The notes under the pieces: model-generated
What the model saw: the letters and a program-made list of their open reading frames with translations, nothing else
Told to the model about the DNA's origin: nothing
The model's database searches: none
Origin: Ignavibacteria bacterium
GTDB lineage: Bacteria; Bacteroidota; Ignavibacteria; UBA10030; SZUA-254
Direction: 5' to 3'
Assembly: GCA_005877655.1 (NCBI GenBank)
Contig: VBOC01000095.1
Span: forward strand, 1 to 5,627
Length of the DNA: 5,627 nt
Translations under genes and position numbers: made by a program
Shown here: positions 5,484 through 5,627 of the stretch, piece after piece
Layout: each line of letters starts with the position of its first letter
Numbering within the stretch: position 1 is the stretch's first letter

Positions 5484-5627
5484 TCCTCTCCCGGCGGATA
5501 CCGGTGTGTACCGATCTCCTGACCATCGGCTCAGGGACGGTGATCCGCAAGGAGGCGATCTTTCAGTGCTACCGGGCGCAGGCCGGGCGGATCGAGATCG
5601 GACCGGTAACGCTCGGCCGGGACGTTT
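5066..5627 (+). CDS. Membrane and hexapeptide-like terminal region of a Pls/PosA-type peptide synthetase (frameshifted, 3' end outside window)
   Basis: This frame is open from 5027 to the window end but has no good start; its first TTG is at 5144, inside the first membrane segment. From 5066 it reads PPVSEAIEAPTPTSRREYLL. Hydrophobic segments lie at about 5117-5197 (YLLCGALQALFFLVYSYVSV onward) and 5228-5317 (AIYLRLVLATTAIFLVVCAI onward). Then come RLWSRAYVRFWIVKTLVRSS, TPLYVLYLRALGAKVGSRVL, PVCTDLLTIGSGTVIRKEA and GPVTLGRDV, with hexapeptide-turn character. This is the region that follows the T domain in Pls/PosA synthetases such as epsilon-poly-L-lysine synthetase (the NRPS terminal domain, TIGR02353-like), an integral membrane part that catalyses peptide bond formation. 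It would lie in the cytoplasmic membrane. The natural gene is most likely one ORF from 4821 through here, broken by a one-base deletion. The rest lies beyond the window. Confidence 0.75.

Overview
The window is bacterial DNA. Its genes are GC-rich, and it has two AT-rich gene-free stretches (1543-1970 and 2358-2787). Canonical Shine-Dalgarno sites and one clean sigma70-type promoter are visible. The host cannot be named from the sequence. The mix of a DUF899-like fragment, a TolB/PD40-like fragment and a Pls/PosA-type peptide synthetase module would suit a soil or sediment bacterium, but that is only inference.

Left part, minus strand (1-1542): a probable two-gene operon. A zinc-dependent medium-chain alcohol dehydrogenase (1542-508) is followed by an F420-dependent/NADP oxidoreductase-like Rossmann protein (451-1), which runs off the window edge. 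Both look like redox housekeeping or detoxification enzymes. A 9-bp direct repeat lies upstream of the dehydrogenase.

Middle part (1543-2787): AT-rich. It holds one small plus-strand gene (1971-2357) with its own promoter and a strong ribosome binding site. Its protein looks like a chimera: the first ~43 residues resemble the start of DUF899 proteins, and the rest resembles the extreme C-terminus of TolB/PD40 beta-propeller proteins. A ~48-bp diverged direct repeat, containing a hairpin, flanks the gene on both sides. The differences between the two copies are spaced almost exactly in threes, which suggests a coding origin.

Right part, plus strand (2788-5627): the start of a specialised-metabolite operon. 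An SbnA-type PLP enzyme and an SbnB-type dehydrogenase together make L-2,3-diaminopropionate (Dap) from O-phospho-L-serine and L-glutamate. They are followed, with a 4-base overlap, by a gene that begins directly with a carrier (T) domain and continues, in the -1 frame, into the membrane and hexapeptide-like terminal region typical of Pls/PosA peptide synthetases. No adenylation domain precedes the T domain. The likely job is making Dap and handing it to a membrane-bound carrier/assembly protein, perhaps for a Dap polymer or amide.

Two genes of this operon are damaged in the sequence as given. The SbnB gene has no usable start for its conserved N-terminus, and the T-domain gene changes frame at a C run near 5064. 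A single missing base explains each case, so either the assembly has indel errors or the locus is decaying.
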